Source: Rhodothermales bacterium (GTDB lineage: Bacteria; Bacteroidota; Rhodothermia; Rhodothermales; JANQRZ01). Taken from it: 64,000 nucleotides of DNA. Made by a program: the position numbers and the translations under genes. This document shows positions 8,319-16,336 of this stretch, in pieces. Under the pieces are notes generated by a model, which had not been told where the DNA came from, did no database searches, and saw only the letters and a program-made list of their open reading frames with translations. The stretch spans positions 310,001-374,000 of the forward strand of contig JANQRZ010000019.1 in NCBI GenBank assembly GCA_028284265.1, read 5' to 3'. Position 1 is the first letter of the stretch, and the number at the start of each line of letters is the position of its first letter.

Positions 8319-9002
8319 CTACTCGACGCCGCGCTCGAACCGCTCGCGGAGGTGCTGGACGTGGAGGCCGACGGCATTCCGCACCTCGTAGGTCTGCTCG
8401 TAAAGCCGACGGTAGACCACCTCGTCCATGAACGGCTCCGTGCGGAGTTGCCGGAGCGCAGCGAGTGCCCGGTTCGCCGCCCACAGACCACGCTTCGTGA
8501 TGGCGATGTTGCCGCCGAGCGACCGGAGTTCATACCCCATACCGTGCCCCCCGGCCACCTTCGCCCCGACCTGGAGCGCGTTCGAGCAGAAGTCCACGAA
8601 GGCCGTGTCCTTGGCATCCCCCGGCACCGTCTCGGCCCAGTCCATCACCTCGCTGCCGAAGGAGAAGGCGCGCTGGTAGAGCGGGAGGTCGTGTACATCC
8701 TGCGCCTCGGGGTAGGCGTCGCCCAGCCCGGCTTTCCACGCTTCACCCTCCTCATCCTCCGGCTCGGCGTCGAAGTCTTCGAGCCAGAGCGGGAGGTCTT
8801 CGTCTTTGTCCCACCCCATCTTGCGGGCGAGGTAGGCGTGGAGTCCGCGCTCCCACGCTTCCTGCTTTTCCTCGGGCGCGTCCTCCGGCGGCGGTGGGGT
8901 GCGGCGGACGTACTCATCCCAGTACCGCATGTAGAGGTCCGTGCGGCGGTCGCTCTCGCGGAGGAAATCCTCCCACTGGTGCTCGTCCCAGATGTCGTCC
9001 AT
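8319..9002 (-). CDS. Conserved-looking hypothetical cytosolic protein
   Basis: 227 aa from the ATG at 9002 (MDDIWDEHQWEDF). Frames extending further upstream give Arg-rich nonsense overlapping pnp and are rejected. No signal peptide or membrane segment. Acidic, Trp-rich first half (PPPPEDAPEEKQEAWERGL near residue 40; LPLWLEDFDAEPEDEEGEAWK near 75), then a helical second half ending in LHVQHLRERFERGVE. I recognise no family. It lies between pnp (23-base spacer upstream) and ileS on the same strand, so it is probably co-transcribed with them. Confidence 0.75.
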   Translation of the reverse strand: MDDIWDEHQWEDFLRESDRRTDLYMRYWDEYVRRTPPPPEDAPEEKQEAWERGLHAYLARKMGWDKDEDLPLWLEDFDAEPEDEEGEAWKAGLGDAYPEAQDVHDLPLYQRAFSFGSEVMDWAETVPGDAKDTAFVDFCSNALQVGAKVAGGHGMGYELRSLGGNIAITKRGLWAANRALAALRQLRTEPFMDEVVYRRLYEQTYEVRNAVGLHVQHLRERFERGVE

Positions 9003-9025
9003 CGCGTGCCGAAGGTACGGGCGAA

Positions 9026-9856
9026 TCACACGATGCCCGATACGAGCGCCCGCATGAGCGCGGTCAGCTTTGGCTCGGCTTCGGCGGCGGCGGCGAGCAC
9101 GTCGGCGATGGAGACGGGTTCGAGCGCATCGGGAAAGCACTCGTCGGTGATGACGGAGACGGCGAGGCACCGCAGCCCCATGTGCCGAGCCACAATGACC
9201 TCGGGGACCGTGCTCATCCCAACCGCATCGGCTCCGATCCCCCGGAGGAAGCGGTACTCGGCGCGGGTCTCTAGATTCGGTCCTTCGACGGCAACGTAGA
9301 CGCCTTGTTGGAGCTTGATCGCCTGTTCCAGCGCAGCCTCTTCGGCGAGGCGACGCAGCCCCTCGTCATAGGGCATACTCATGTCGGGGAAGCGCGGCCC
9401 CCAGTCGTCGTCGTTCGGCCCGATGAGTGGGTTCGCGCCTTGCAGGTTGATGTGGTCCGTGACGAGCATGAGGTCGCCTCGCCGGAAGTTCGTGTTCATC
9501 CCGCCCGCCGCGTTCGAGATAAGGAGCGTCTCGACACCGAGCGCCGCAAGGACGCGAACCGGAAAGGTGATCTCCTTCGGCCCGTAGCCTTCGTAGAGAT
9601 GAAAGCGCCCCTGCATCGCCCACACCGGCACCCCGTCAAGCCGACCGGCGATCAAGCGCCCGTGGTGACTCTCAACCGTCGAGAGCGGAAAATGCGGAAT
9701 GGCATCGTAAGCGATGCTGGCCTCCGCCTCAATCTCATCGGCGAGCGCGCCGAGGCCGGTGCCGAGGATCAGCCCGATGTTCGCATCGAGCGTAGTGGTT
9801 TCACGGATCGCAGCAGCAGCTTCTTCGACGCGGCGACGGTAGAGGGCGGGGTCCAT
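9026..9856 (-). CDS. Purine nucleoside phosphorylase (trimeric PNP family)
   Basis: Phosphorolysis of purine (deoxy)nucleosides to base plus (deoxy)ribose-1-phosphate in salvage. 276 aa from the ATG at 9856 (MDPALYRRR), typical for the family. Visible motifs: LILGTGLG (phosphate loop), ESHHGR, QGRFHLYEGY, SNAAGGMN, VEGPNLETRAEYR (base and ribose contacts) and DAVGMSTVPEVIVARH. The base-selecting Asn of mammalian PNP (SLITNKV) is replaced by Asp (SVITDEC), a change seen in adenosine-accepting variants, so base range could be broader than guanosine/inosine. The 79-base spacer to divIVA carries an inverted repeat shared with 37.7 kb. Confidence 0.93.
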   Translation of the reverse strand: MDPALYRRRVEEAAAAIRETTTLDANIGLILGTGLGALADEIEAEASIAYDAIPHFPLSTVESHHGRLIAGRLDGVPVWAMQGRFHLYEGYGPKEITFPVRVLAALGVETLLISNAAGGMNTNFRRGDLMLVTDHINLQGANPLIGPNDDDWGPRFPDMSMPYDEGLRRLAEEAALEQAIKLQQGVYVAVEGPNLETRAEYRFLRGIGADAVGMSTVPEVIVARHMGLRCLAVSVITDECFPDALEPVSIADVLAAAAEAEPKLTALMRALVSGIV

Positions 9857-9935
9857 TGGCTGATTGGGGGACTCGCTGATTGGGAGATTAGGAGACACAA
9901 TCACCCAATCGCTCACTCAGTCAATCGGTGAATAA
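9857..9935 (-). repeat. Intergenic hairpin spacer, copy 1 (between divIVA and pnp)
   Basis: The spacer contains repeated GATTG/CAATC words able to pair. On the minus strand the 13-mer GATTGGGTGATTG (9898-9910), then CCCAATCAG and CAGCGAGTC, are also found in the same order in the spacer before sbcD (37701-37786). Both spacers run up to the ATG of the next gene. Confidence 0.5.
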
Positions 9936-10817
9936 CTATTCGAGATCTTCGAGGATGCGGCGGATGCGCTCTTTCTCGGCTGCCGGAGCCGTCGCGGTCT
10001 CTACTTCCTCGTCGCCTTCATCGTCCAGTTCGCCGCCCACTATGGAGCGAAGCGTCCACGTCGGCTCGGCTTCCTCTTCCTGCTCTTCCAGCGCAACGAT
10101 GGGACCATCCGTTTCGCGGTTGGACTCTGCCTCGGCCGCACGGGCGTAGAGTTCGGCATACGTGGTCTCCCCTGCTGCCTCATCCGGCGTATCGCCCGCT
10201 TCTACATCGGGCGCGGGAATGACTGCCTCGGCGGTTTGGGTCTCCGCCTCCTCTTCCACTTCAGGCGTGGCATCGACCGGGACGGCTTCTGGCGGGGCTG
10301 GTGCGTCGGCTACGACGGGCAGCGCTTCCGCCGGGGCCGACGGCATGAGCTTCATAAACCCGATGGGCTTGTCGTCCTCGTGCCGGGCGAGAATCTCCAG
10401 CTCTGACATCAGGAAGTGCCGAAGGCGGGCCGTGATCTCGTCGTGGCGGTGAGCGAGTTGGGCAACCTCGTGCCGAAGCTGGTGGTGCTTCTGCCCTGCC
10501 TCCTGCGTGATCTGCTCGGCCTTCAACTCCGCCTCTTCCACAATCAGTCGAGCGCGCTCCTCGGCATTCTCCTGCGTCCGCTTGGCTCCCTCGCGGGAGG
10601 TGGCCAACGCCTCTTGCAGCGCCTCCTCGATCTTCTCGTAGTGTGTGATCTTGCCCTCGATCTCGCGTACCCGATCTTCGGCGCGGCGTAGATCGTCTTG
10701 GAGCTCCTCCCACTGCCGCGACACCATTTCGGTGAAGGCCTTGACCTCATCAGGATCATAGCCCCGGACCTTACGGGCAAACTCGTGGGTGCGGATATCG
10801 AGTGGCGTCAGTTTCAT
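9936..10817 (-). CDS. DivIVA-domain protein
   Basis: 293 aa from the ATG at 10817. The first 30 residues (MKLTPLDIRTHEFARKVRGY...) are the DivIVA membrane-binding N-terminus, followed by a long coiled coil to about residue 150 (DEVKAF..., RRAEDRVREIEGK..., EEARLIVEEAELKAEQITQE). The last 130 residues are Pro/Ala/Glu-rich, low-complexity and acidic, ending in EKERIRRILEDLE. DivIVA proteins sense negative membrane curvature and recruit division or polar-growth factors in Gram-positives; the role in Bacteroidota is not settled. Position next to a small membrane protein and yggS, upstream of ileS and lspA, matches the Firmicutes division-gene neighbourhood. Confidence 0.88.
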   Translation of the reverse strand: MKLTPLDIRTHEFARKVRGYDPDEVKAFTEMVSRQWEELQDDLRRAEDRVREIEGKITHYEKIEEALQEALATSREGAKRTQENAEERARLIVEEAELKAEQITQEAGQKHHQLRHEVAQLAHRHDEITARLRHFLMSELEILARHEDDKPIGFMKLMPSAPAEALPVVADAPAPPEAVPVDATPEVEEEAETQTAEAVIPAPDVEAGDTPDEAAGETTYAELYARAAEAESNRETDGPIVALEEQEEEAEPTWTLRSIVGGELDDEGDEEVETATAPAAEKERIRRILEDLE

Positions 10818-10824
10818 GGTGGTG

Positions 10825-11043
10825 TCAGGTTTGGGCAGGCGGCGTGGGCGGGCGTTTCCGAGAAAGGGCAGCGACTTCGAGACCAATCCCGGCGAGGCGG
10901 TCCGTGAAGGCGGCGTGGCGGTGCCGAAGCCGAGTCAGCGTCCGCGTCGCGTGCGCCTCGACTTCTTGTTGTCGGCGGCGCAGGAGCAGGGCGAAGACCA
11001 CGAGCACCGCTGCACCAAGTACGACGATCAGGGCTGGAATCAT
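10825..11043 (-). CDS. Small single-pass membrane protein
   Basis: 72 aa from the ATG at 11043. A hydrophobic segment at residues 2-21 (IPALIVVLGAAVLVVFALLL) is followed by a basic stop-transfer RRRQQ and a helical cytoplasmic part (VEAHATRTLTRLRHRHAAF...) ending Pro-rich. It ends 7 bases before the divIVA start on the same strand, so the two are surely co-transcribed. Firmicutes carry other small membrane proteins (ylmG) between ylmE and divIVA; sequence similarity cannot be claimed. A role as membrane partner of the DivIVA protein is inference only. Confidence 0.65.
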   Translation of the reverse strand: MIPALIVVLGAAVLVVFALLLRRRQQEVEAHATRTLTRLRHRHAAFTDRLAGIGLEVAALSRKRPPTPPAQT

Positions 11044-11063
11044 GGGGAGAATGTAAGCATGGA

Positions 11064-11167
11064 TTGGGCGGCGAGGGAATGGAAGGAACGGAGGGCCATG
11101 AAGGGCAAGGCACAAACGATGGGGCCTGCGTATTCCCTCTCCACCCTCCTTTCCTTACCACGCCCAA
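11064..11167. repeat. Long imperfect inverted repeat in the spacer between yggS and the small membrane gene
   Basis: TTGGGCG (11064-11070) pairs with CGCCCAA (11161-11167). Inside, GGAAGGAACGGAGGG (11082-11096) pairs with the CCCTCCTTTCCTT segment near 11144-11156, and GAGGGAAT (11073-11080) can alternatively pair with ATTCCCTC (11132-11139). It could act as a processing or attenuation hairpin within the minus-strand operon. Confidence 0.5.
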
Positions 11168-11176
11168 CAACTCCCC

Positions 11177-11911
11177 TCACCCACGCGACCCGAAAAGGGC
11201 CGACCCGACGCGCACGTCCGTCGCCCCTTCCTCGATGGCAATCTCGAAGTCGCCGCTCATGCCCATCGAGAGGCGGTCGAGGCTGACGTTGACGCTGCCG
11301 TCGTAGGTCTCGGCGAGGCGGCGGAGGTGCTGGAACTGCGGGCGCACGACGGTCTCTAGCTCGTCGGGGTTCACCGCCGGAGCGGCGAGCGCCATCAGGC
11401 CAACGACGCGAAGATGTTGGTAGGCGGCGAGGCTATCAAGGAAGGTATGGAGTGCGTCGGGCGCAAGGCCGGACTTCGAGTCCTCGCCGGAGATGTTGAC
11501 TTGGACGAAGCACGGGAGGATGCGCTCCGCCCGAGCCGCCCGCGTGTCGATGTCCTTTGCCAGCTTCTCACTGTCGAGTGCGTGGAAAACGTCGGCGTGC
11601 TCTAGCGTCTTGTTGATCTTGTTCTTTTGCAGCGGGCCGACGAGGTGCCAGTGGATCGCACCACCGCCCACCTCGCCGGGAAGCGCACCGGCTTTCTCCT
11701 CTAGCTCCTGCACCCGATTCTCTCCGAAGTCGGTCAGCCCGGCCTCAACCCCAGCACGGACGACCTCGATGGGAAACGTCTTGCTCACGGCAATGAGCCG
11801 GACGCCGTCGGGGTCTCGCCCGACCCGTTCACACGCCGCATGGATGCGAGCGTACACGGCCTCAGCGCGGGCGCGAATGTCGGCAGCGAGCAATGACAGG
11901 TCGGCGCTCAT
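11177..11911 (-). CDS. YggS/YlmE family pyridoxal-phosphate homeostasis protein
   Basis: 244 aa from the ATG at 11911 (MSADLSLLAADIR). An alanine-racemase-like TIM barrel without a second domain. LIAVSKTFP holds the PLP Schiff-base lysine; DFGENRVQEL, HWHLVGPLQKNK and LDRLSMGMSGDFEIAI are the family signature blocks, with the last binding phosphate. Members buffer PLP and affect vitamin B6 and amino-acid balance rather than catalyse a known reaction. First gene of the minus-strand run ending in lspA. The ATG is chosen because the upstream extension is unlike the family N-terminus. Confidence 0.95.
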   Translation of the reverse strand: MSADLSLLAADIRARAEAVYARIHAACERVGRDPDGVRLIAVSKTFPIEVVRAGVEAGLTDFGENRVQELEEKAGALPGEVGGGAIHWHLVGPLQKNKINKTLEHADVFHALDSEKLAKDIDTRAARAERILPCFVQVNISGEDSKSGLAPDALHTFLDSLAAYQHLRVVGLMALAAPAVNPDELETVVRPQFQHLRRLAETYDGSVNVSLDRLSMGMSGDFEIAIEEGATDVRVGSALFGSRG

Positions 11912-12114
11912 TCTCTCATTTGGGTGGGTGGAACCGGCAGAGTGCGCCCCGATGATACGAGGCAATAGTGCAACACTTTCGCCGATTACCCATGTAATCT
12001 GTCCCGTTTTCGGGCGAAACTCCGGTTCTATTGGTACGATGCCCCGTGTCGCTGTGAACGGGTAGACTTCTTGATGTTAGCACCCACATTCAACCCTACC
12101 ACCTGCTCCCAGTC

Positions 12115-12327
12115 ATGCCATTTTCTACCTTTGCCTCGACGCTACACGATGCTCGCACACAGTGGCTCGGCGGTGATGCCCAAGCTTGGAAACGCTACAC
12201 CGAATGCTGCTGCCAACTCGAAGCGGACCGCCACAAGACACGGCCTACGAGCCGCCCTTCAGAGGCAAGTATTCCAACTGCGTGGCACCCTGCTCCCGAC
12301 GCCACCACGCAGGCAGCCCGGCAATAA
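12115..12327 (+). CDS. Possible small protein, unknown
   Basis: 70 aa starting MPFSTFASTLHDARTQWLGG, with a Cys cluster (ECCCQLEAD near residue 31) and a polar, Pro-rich tail. It occupies the otherwise empty spacer between yggS and the VIT/VWA gene. Codon use looks plausible but the frame is short and no family is recognised. An inverted repeat (12344-12374) follows the stop and could be its terminator. Confidence 0.4.
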   Translation: MPFSTFASTLHDARTQWLGGDAQAWKRYTECCCQLEADRHKTRPTSRPSEASIPTAWHPAPDATTQAARQ

Positions 12328-12343
12328 AACCACGCGGATTGGC

Positions 12344-12374
12344 GTTGGATAGGCTGTCTGTTCGGCCATCCAAC
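12344..12374 (+). repeat. Short inverted repeat before the VIT/VWA gene
   Basis: GTTGGAT (12344-12350) and ATCCAAC (12368-12374), with an adjacent GGC/GCC pair closing the stem. Either a terminator for the small upstream frame or a hairpin in the 5' leader of the gene at 12385. Confidence 0.35.
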
Positions 12375-12384
12375 CCACGTCCCG

Positions 12385-14520
12385 ATGCCGCTTCGTTTCC
12401 TGCTCGCGCTGTGTCTCTTTGCGCCTCTCGCCGCCTCGGCGCAGATCATCGTCCCGCCACCGCGCCCGGTCCCCGTCCCGCAACGCCCCGTCGAAATGGC
12501 GGCGCTGGAAATCGACGGCCGGATCGCTGATCAAGTGGCCGAAGTCTCGGTCACGCAAACCCTCTTCAACCCGAACGACCGGCCCGTTGAGACAGAGTTT
12601 CTGTTTCCGATCCCGCCGGGCGCTGCGGTGCAAGATTTGGTGCTCGTCGCCAACGGGCAGGAGCTAACCGGCGAAGTGCTCCCGAAGGATGAGGCCCGCC
12701 GCCGCTATGAGGAGATCGTCCGGCGGATGATCGACCCTGCGCTGATGGAGTACGCGGGCTACGGCCTCTACCGGACCAGCGTGTTTCCCGTCCCGGCACG
12801 CGGCGAGAGCGTCGTCCACTTCCGCTACACCGAAGTCTCGCCCCGCGAGGGCGACCGCGTGACGTTCAGCTACCCCTTCGGCCTTGCCCGGCAGCAAGAA
12901 TCGGTCGAGCAGCTTCGGATCAGCCTGACACTCAGCGATGGGGTCGGCGCGGTCTACAGCCCGTCGCACGAAGTCGAGATCGACCGCGAGCGGCGGCGAA
13001 CCCGCGTCACGTTCGAGGCCGACGATGTACGCCTCCGGCGCGACTTCCGGCTGATCTACGAACCCGAAGAGGATGGCCCCGTGAGCGCGACGGTTCTGAG
13101 TCACTGGCCCGAGGGCGCGGAGGACGGCTACTTCCTCCTGCTCGCCTCACCCGAGATTCCCGATACCCAAACCGAAGCACTTCCCAAGACCGTCGTCTTC
13201 GTGATCGACCGCTCCGGCTCGATGGCGGGCAAGAAGATCGAGCAGGCCCGCGATGCCCTCGCCTTCGTGCTGAACAACCTCGACGACGACGACCTGTTCA
13301 ACATCGTTGCCTATGACGACCGGGTTGAGGTCTTCGAGCCAGAGCTACAGCACTATTCGCCGGACAGCCGCGACGCGGCGCTCGACTTCGTGGACGGCCT
13401 CCGTCCCGGCGGCTCGACCAACATCGACGGGGCGCTCGGCGAGGCCCTTGATCTGATTCCCGAAGACGGCAATCCGGCTTACGTCCTGTTTCTCACCGAC
13501 GGCCTCCCGACAGCAGGCGAGACCGGCGAAGGAGCCATCGCCCGTAATGCCGAGCGGGCCAACGAGGGCGATGCTCGCATCTTCTCCTTCGGCGTCGGCT
13601 ACGACGTGAATGCCCGCCTCTTGGAGCGCCTGGCCACATCAAGCGGCGGCACGACGGAATACGTCCGCCCCGAGGATGACCTCGAAGCCAGCGTCGCCGG
13701 ACTGTACAACCGCCTCACCAGCCCCGTCCTCTCAGACCTCGCCATCGACTTCGACGGGACGCGCATCAACCGGGCCTATCCCCGCGACCTGCCGGATATG
13801 TTCGAGGGCCAGCAACTCGTCTGGGCGGGACGCTACACCCGAGGCGGCGACGTGACCGTCCGCCTCTCGGGCCGCGCCGGGGACGACGACCGGACGATGA
13901 CCTTCCGCGCCGACCTCGCTGAGGAAGGCGACCGCACGCGCACCGACTTCATCGAGCCACTCTGGGCCAGCCGCCGCGTCGCCGCCCTCTTGGAGCAGAT
14001 CGACCTCGACGGGCAGAATGAGGAGTTGGTGGATGAACTCGTTGCTCTATCGACGCAGTACGGTATCCTCACGCCCTACACCTCGTTCCTCGCCGAAGAA
14101 GACGCCGTCTTCGCCTCGCGGGATGACCTTCTTATGCGAGGGAGCCGCAACCTAGAAATGATGGACCAGACAAGCGGGGCAGCAGGTGTCGGGCAGCGAG
14201 CACTCCGGTCTCAGATCGCCTCGGCTCCGCAGGCCGAAGCGGAGGCTGTAGCCTACGACGCTGAAGGCCGGGCGCGTAGTGTCGAGACCGTGCAGAAGGT
14301 CGGCAACCGAGCGTTCTACCGGCGCGGCGATCTCTGGGTCGATGCCAACCTGCTCGACGCTGGTCCCGACGAGGCGATGGAAGTCGAGCAGTTCTCGGAC
14401 CGCTACTTCACGCTCGCCCGCCGCCTCACACCCGAGCAGATGGTCTACCTGACCTTCCATGAGGATGTGCTCATCGACTTCGACGGCACGGCCGTGCTGA
14501 TCCGAGCGGTGGAGTCGTAG
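12385..14520 (+). CDS. Secreted VIT and von Willebrand A domain protein
   Basis: 711 aa. Signal peptide MPLRFLLALCLFAPLAASAQ, cleavage near residue 19. A VIT (inter-alpha-trypsin inhibitor-type) domain covers about residues 37-165 (ALEIDGRIADQVAEVSVTQT..., FLFPIPPGAAV). A VWA domain covers about 265-440 with a complete MIDAS: D275-R-S277-G-S279, the Thr of GGSTNIDGAL and the Asp of FLTDGLPT. The C-terminal region (LDQ...LSTQYGILTPYTSFLAEE) is the usual tail of this architecture, followed by about 140 residues without a known domain. Probably periplasmic or surface metal-dependent adhesion or scaffold; bacterial members have no assigned reaction. Single-gene unit followed by a strong terminator. 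Confidence 0.92.
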   Translation: MPLRFLLALCLFAPLAASAQIIVPPPRPVPVPQRPVEMAALEIDGRIADQVAEVSVTQTLFNPNDRPVETEFLFPIPPGAAVQDLVLVANGQELTGEVLPKDEARRRYEEIVRRMIDPALMEYAGYGLYRTSVFPVPARGESVVHFRYTEVSPREGDRVTFSYPFGLARQQESVEQLRISLTLSDGVGAVYSPSHEVEIDRERRRTRVTFEADDVRLRRDFRLIYEPEEDGPVSATVLSHWPEGAEDGYFLLLASPEIPDTQTEALPKTVVFVIDRSGSMAGKKIEQARDALAFVLNNLDDDDLFNIVAYDDRVEVFEPELQHYSPDSRDAALDFVDGLRPGGSTNIDGALGEALDLIPEDGNPAYVLFLTDGLPTAGETGEGAIARNAERANEGDARIFSFGVGYDVNARLLERLATSSGGTTEYVRPEDDLEASVAGLYNRLTSPVLSDLAIDFDGTRINRAYPRDLPDMFEGQQLVWAGRYTRGGDVTVRLSGRAGDDDRTMTFRADLAEEGDRTRTDFIEPLWASRRVAALLEQIDLDGQNEELVDELVALSTQYGILTPYTSFLAEEDAVFASRDDLLMRGSRNLEMMDQTSGAAGVGQRALRSQIASAPQAEAEAVAYDAEGRARSVETVQKVGNRAFYRRGDLWVDANLLDAGPDEAMEVEQFSDRYFTLARRLTPEQMVYLTFHEDVLIDFDGTAVLIRAVES

Positions 14521-14541
14521 GATCATTCCCCTTGGCTCACG

Positions 14542-14587
14542 GGTGCCGGTAGCGACAGGTTGTGCTACCGGCACCTTCTCGTTTTAG
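14542..14587 (+). terminator. Rho-independent-like terminator after the VIT/VWA gene
   Basis: A perfect 12-bp stem, GGTGCCGGTAGC (14542-14553) with GCTACCGGCACC (14564-14575), 10-base loop, followed by TTCTCGTTTT. Confidence 0.8.
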
Positions 14588-14623
14588 CGTATCCTGTGCC
14601 ACTGTCATCTGTCTTCTGTCCTC

Positions 14624-15166
14624 ATGCCTGACCTCTCCCCGCTTCTCGTCGCCCTCGATGCCCGGCGCTCCGAGTTCCTTGCTGGACTCGACTCCATACC
14701 GCCCGATCAACTCAGCCAATCGCCCATTTCGAGAGCGTGGTCACCGCTCGATATCGGGGAGCATCTCATGCTCGTCGAGCGAGGCTTGGGTCACGCTGCC
14801 GTGCGCCAGATCGAGAAGGGTGAGAACCGTAAGCGGTTCGGTGAGCCATCAGAGCGATCGGTCGAGGGACTTATCCGGGCGATGAAGACCCCGTCGAAGT
14901 ACAAAATGCCGGAGGGCGTCGGCATCGAGCCGAAGGGCGGGGTGAGCCTGAGCGAGCTTCGGCAGGCGTGGCTGGAGGCGGGCGACCAGTGGCGCAAGGT
15001 GGCCGAGATGCTCCCGCTCGACCTAGCCGACGAAGGCTTGCTGATGCACGCCGTCGGCGGACCAATGACGGTGGCGCAAACACTCCGCTTCCTCGAATCG
15101 CACATCGAGCACCACCAGCACCAACTCGTGCGGACGGTCCGTGCCTTGAGTGCGCAGACCGCCTAA
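14624..15166 (+). CDS. DinB/YfiT-like putative metal-dependent protein
   Basis: 180 aa, cytosolic four-helix-bundle type. The DinB-like ligands are H47 in SPLDIGEHLML and the histidines of FLESHIEHHQHQL near the C-terminus; these three-His sites bind Ni, Zn or Fe and in some relatives catalyse thiol transfer or hydrolysis. The specific reaction is unknown. It is monocistronic after the terminator at 14.55 kb. Its stop overlaps that of the convergent ispG by four bases (CTAA, 15163-15166). Confidence 0.82.
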   Translation: MPDLSPLLVALDARRSEFLAGLDSIPPDQLSQSPISRAWSPLDIGEHLMLVERGLGHAAVRQIEKGENRKRFGEPSERSVEGLIRAMKTPSKYKMPEGVGIEPKGGVSLSELRQAWLEAGDQWRKVAEMLPLDLADEGLLMHAVGGPMTVAQTLRFLESHIEHHQHQLVRTVRALSAQTA

Positions 15167-16251
15167 GCCTCGTCGCTGACCGGCTCTTCGTCCCACTCGC
15201 GGATCGCATCGAGCACAGCCTCGACGATCTCGTCTTCGGGGACGGTGCGAACGACCTCGCCGTGCTTGAACAGGTGTGCCCGGCCTCGCCCGAGCGAGAT
15301 GCCGAGGTCGGCCCCCGCGGCTTCGCCCGGTCCGTTGACCGCACAACCCATCAGCGCAACGTTGAGGTCTTTCTCGAACTTCGCTTTCTTGACCGCCACC
15401 TCGACCTCGTTGACAATGCTGAACAGGTCGCCCGCGAGCCGCCCGCATGTCGGACAGGCGATGATGTTGACGCCGGGCCGTCCGAGCCGGAGCGACTTCA
15501 GAATCTGGTGCCCGACCTCGACCTCGTGGACCGAGTCTGCTGCGAGCGAGACGCGAATCGTGTCGCCGATCCCGTCGGCGAGGAGGCTACCGATGCCAAT
15601 GGACGACTTAATAGTGCCCGTCTCCAGCGAGCCGCTCTCGGTGACGCCGAGGTGCAACGGGTAGTCGGTCCGCTCGGCGAGGAGGCGGTAGCTCTGAATC
15701 ATGAAGAACACGTCCGAGTGCTTGACCGAGATGATAAGGTCCTCGAAGCCCTCCCGCTCGCAGATCTCGACGTGCCGCATCGCGCTCTCGAACAGCGCCT
15801 CGGGCTGCGGGTAGCCGTACTTGTCGAGGATGTCCTTTTCGAGCGAGCCGGAATTGACGCCGATACGGATCGGGATGCCTTTCTCCTTCGCTGCGAGCAA
15901 CACCTCGCGCTCCCACTCCGGCTTGCCGATGTTGCCCGGATTGAGCCGCACCTTCGCCACACCTGCCTCAATGGCTTGGAGCGCGTACTGGTAGTTGAAG
16001 TGGATGTCGGCCACGACCGGCACCGGGCTGCCGGCCACGACCTCGGCGAGCGCATCGGCGTCTTCGGGTCGGGGCACAGCGACGCGGACGATGTCGGCTC
16101 CCGCTTCGGCGAGGCGGGTGATCTCGGCGACGCACTTCTCCACATCATGCGTCTTGCCCGTCGTCATCGACTGGACGGAGATCGGCGCTCCGCCGCCAAT
16201 CTGGACGGGGCCTACATGGACGGCACGGCTGATTCGGCGAGGACGCTCCAT
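15163..16251 (-). CDS. ispG: 4-hydroxy-3-methylbut-2-en-1-yl diphosphate synthase (IspG)
   Basis: Penultimate step of the MEP isoprenoid pathway: reductive ring opening of MEcPP to HMBPP, using a [4Fe-4S] cluster. 362 aa, the short bacterial form without the plant-type insertion. N-terminal TIM barrel (GGGAPISVQSMTTGKTHDVE; RVAVPRPEDADAL; LNPGNIGK). The cluster-binding C-terminal part has IIACPTCGRLAGD (two Cys) and LMGCAVNGPGEA (third Cys). Together with ispE at 40.6 kb it shows that this organism uses the MEP route. Single gene on the minus strand, convergent with the DinB-like gene. Confidence 0.97.
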   Translation of the reverse strand: MERPRRISRAVHVGPVQIGGGAPISVQSMTTGKTHDVEKCVAEITRLAEAGADIVRVAVPRPEDADALAEVVAGSPVPVVADIHFNYQYALQAIEAGVAKVRLNPGNIGKPEWEREVLLAAKEKGIPIRIGVNSGSLEKDILDKYGYPQPEALFESAMRHVEICEREGFEDLIISVKHSDVFFMIQSYRLLAERTDYPLHLGVTESGSLETGTIKSSIGIGSLLADGIGDTIRVSLAADSVHEVEVGHQILKSLRLGRPGVNIIACPTCGRLAGDLFSIVNEVEVAVKKAKFEKDLNVALMGCAVNGPGEAAGADLGISLGRGRAHLFKHGEVVRTVPEDEIVEAVLDAIREWDEEPVSDEA

Positions 16252-16336
16252 CGAATTTCAAACGGCGAGTGACGAATGACGAGGGGATGGTACCGAGCGT
16301 GAAAGCTTGGGTTCGGGCGCGGACGTTAATATTCCG

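Noticed and set aside
14968-16272. 434-codon plus-strand open frame opposite ispG and overlapping the DinB-like gene
   Set aside because: Shadow frame with biased composition; ispG motifs on the minus strand are intact.
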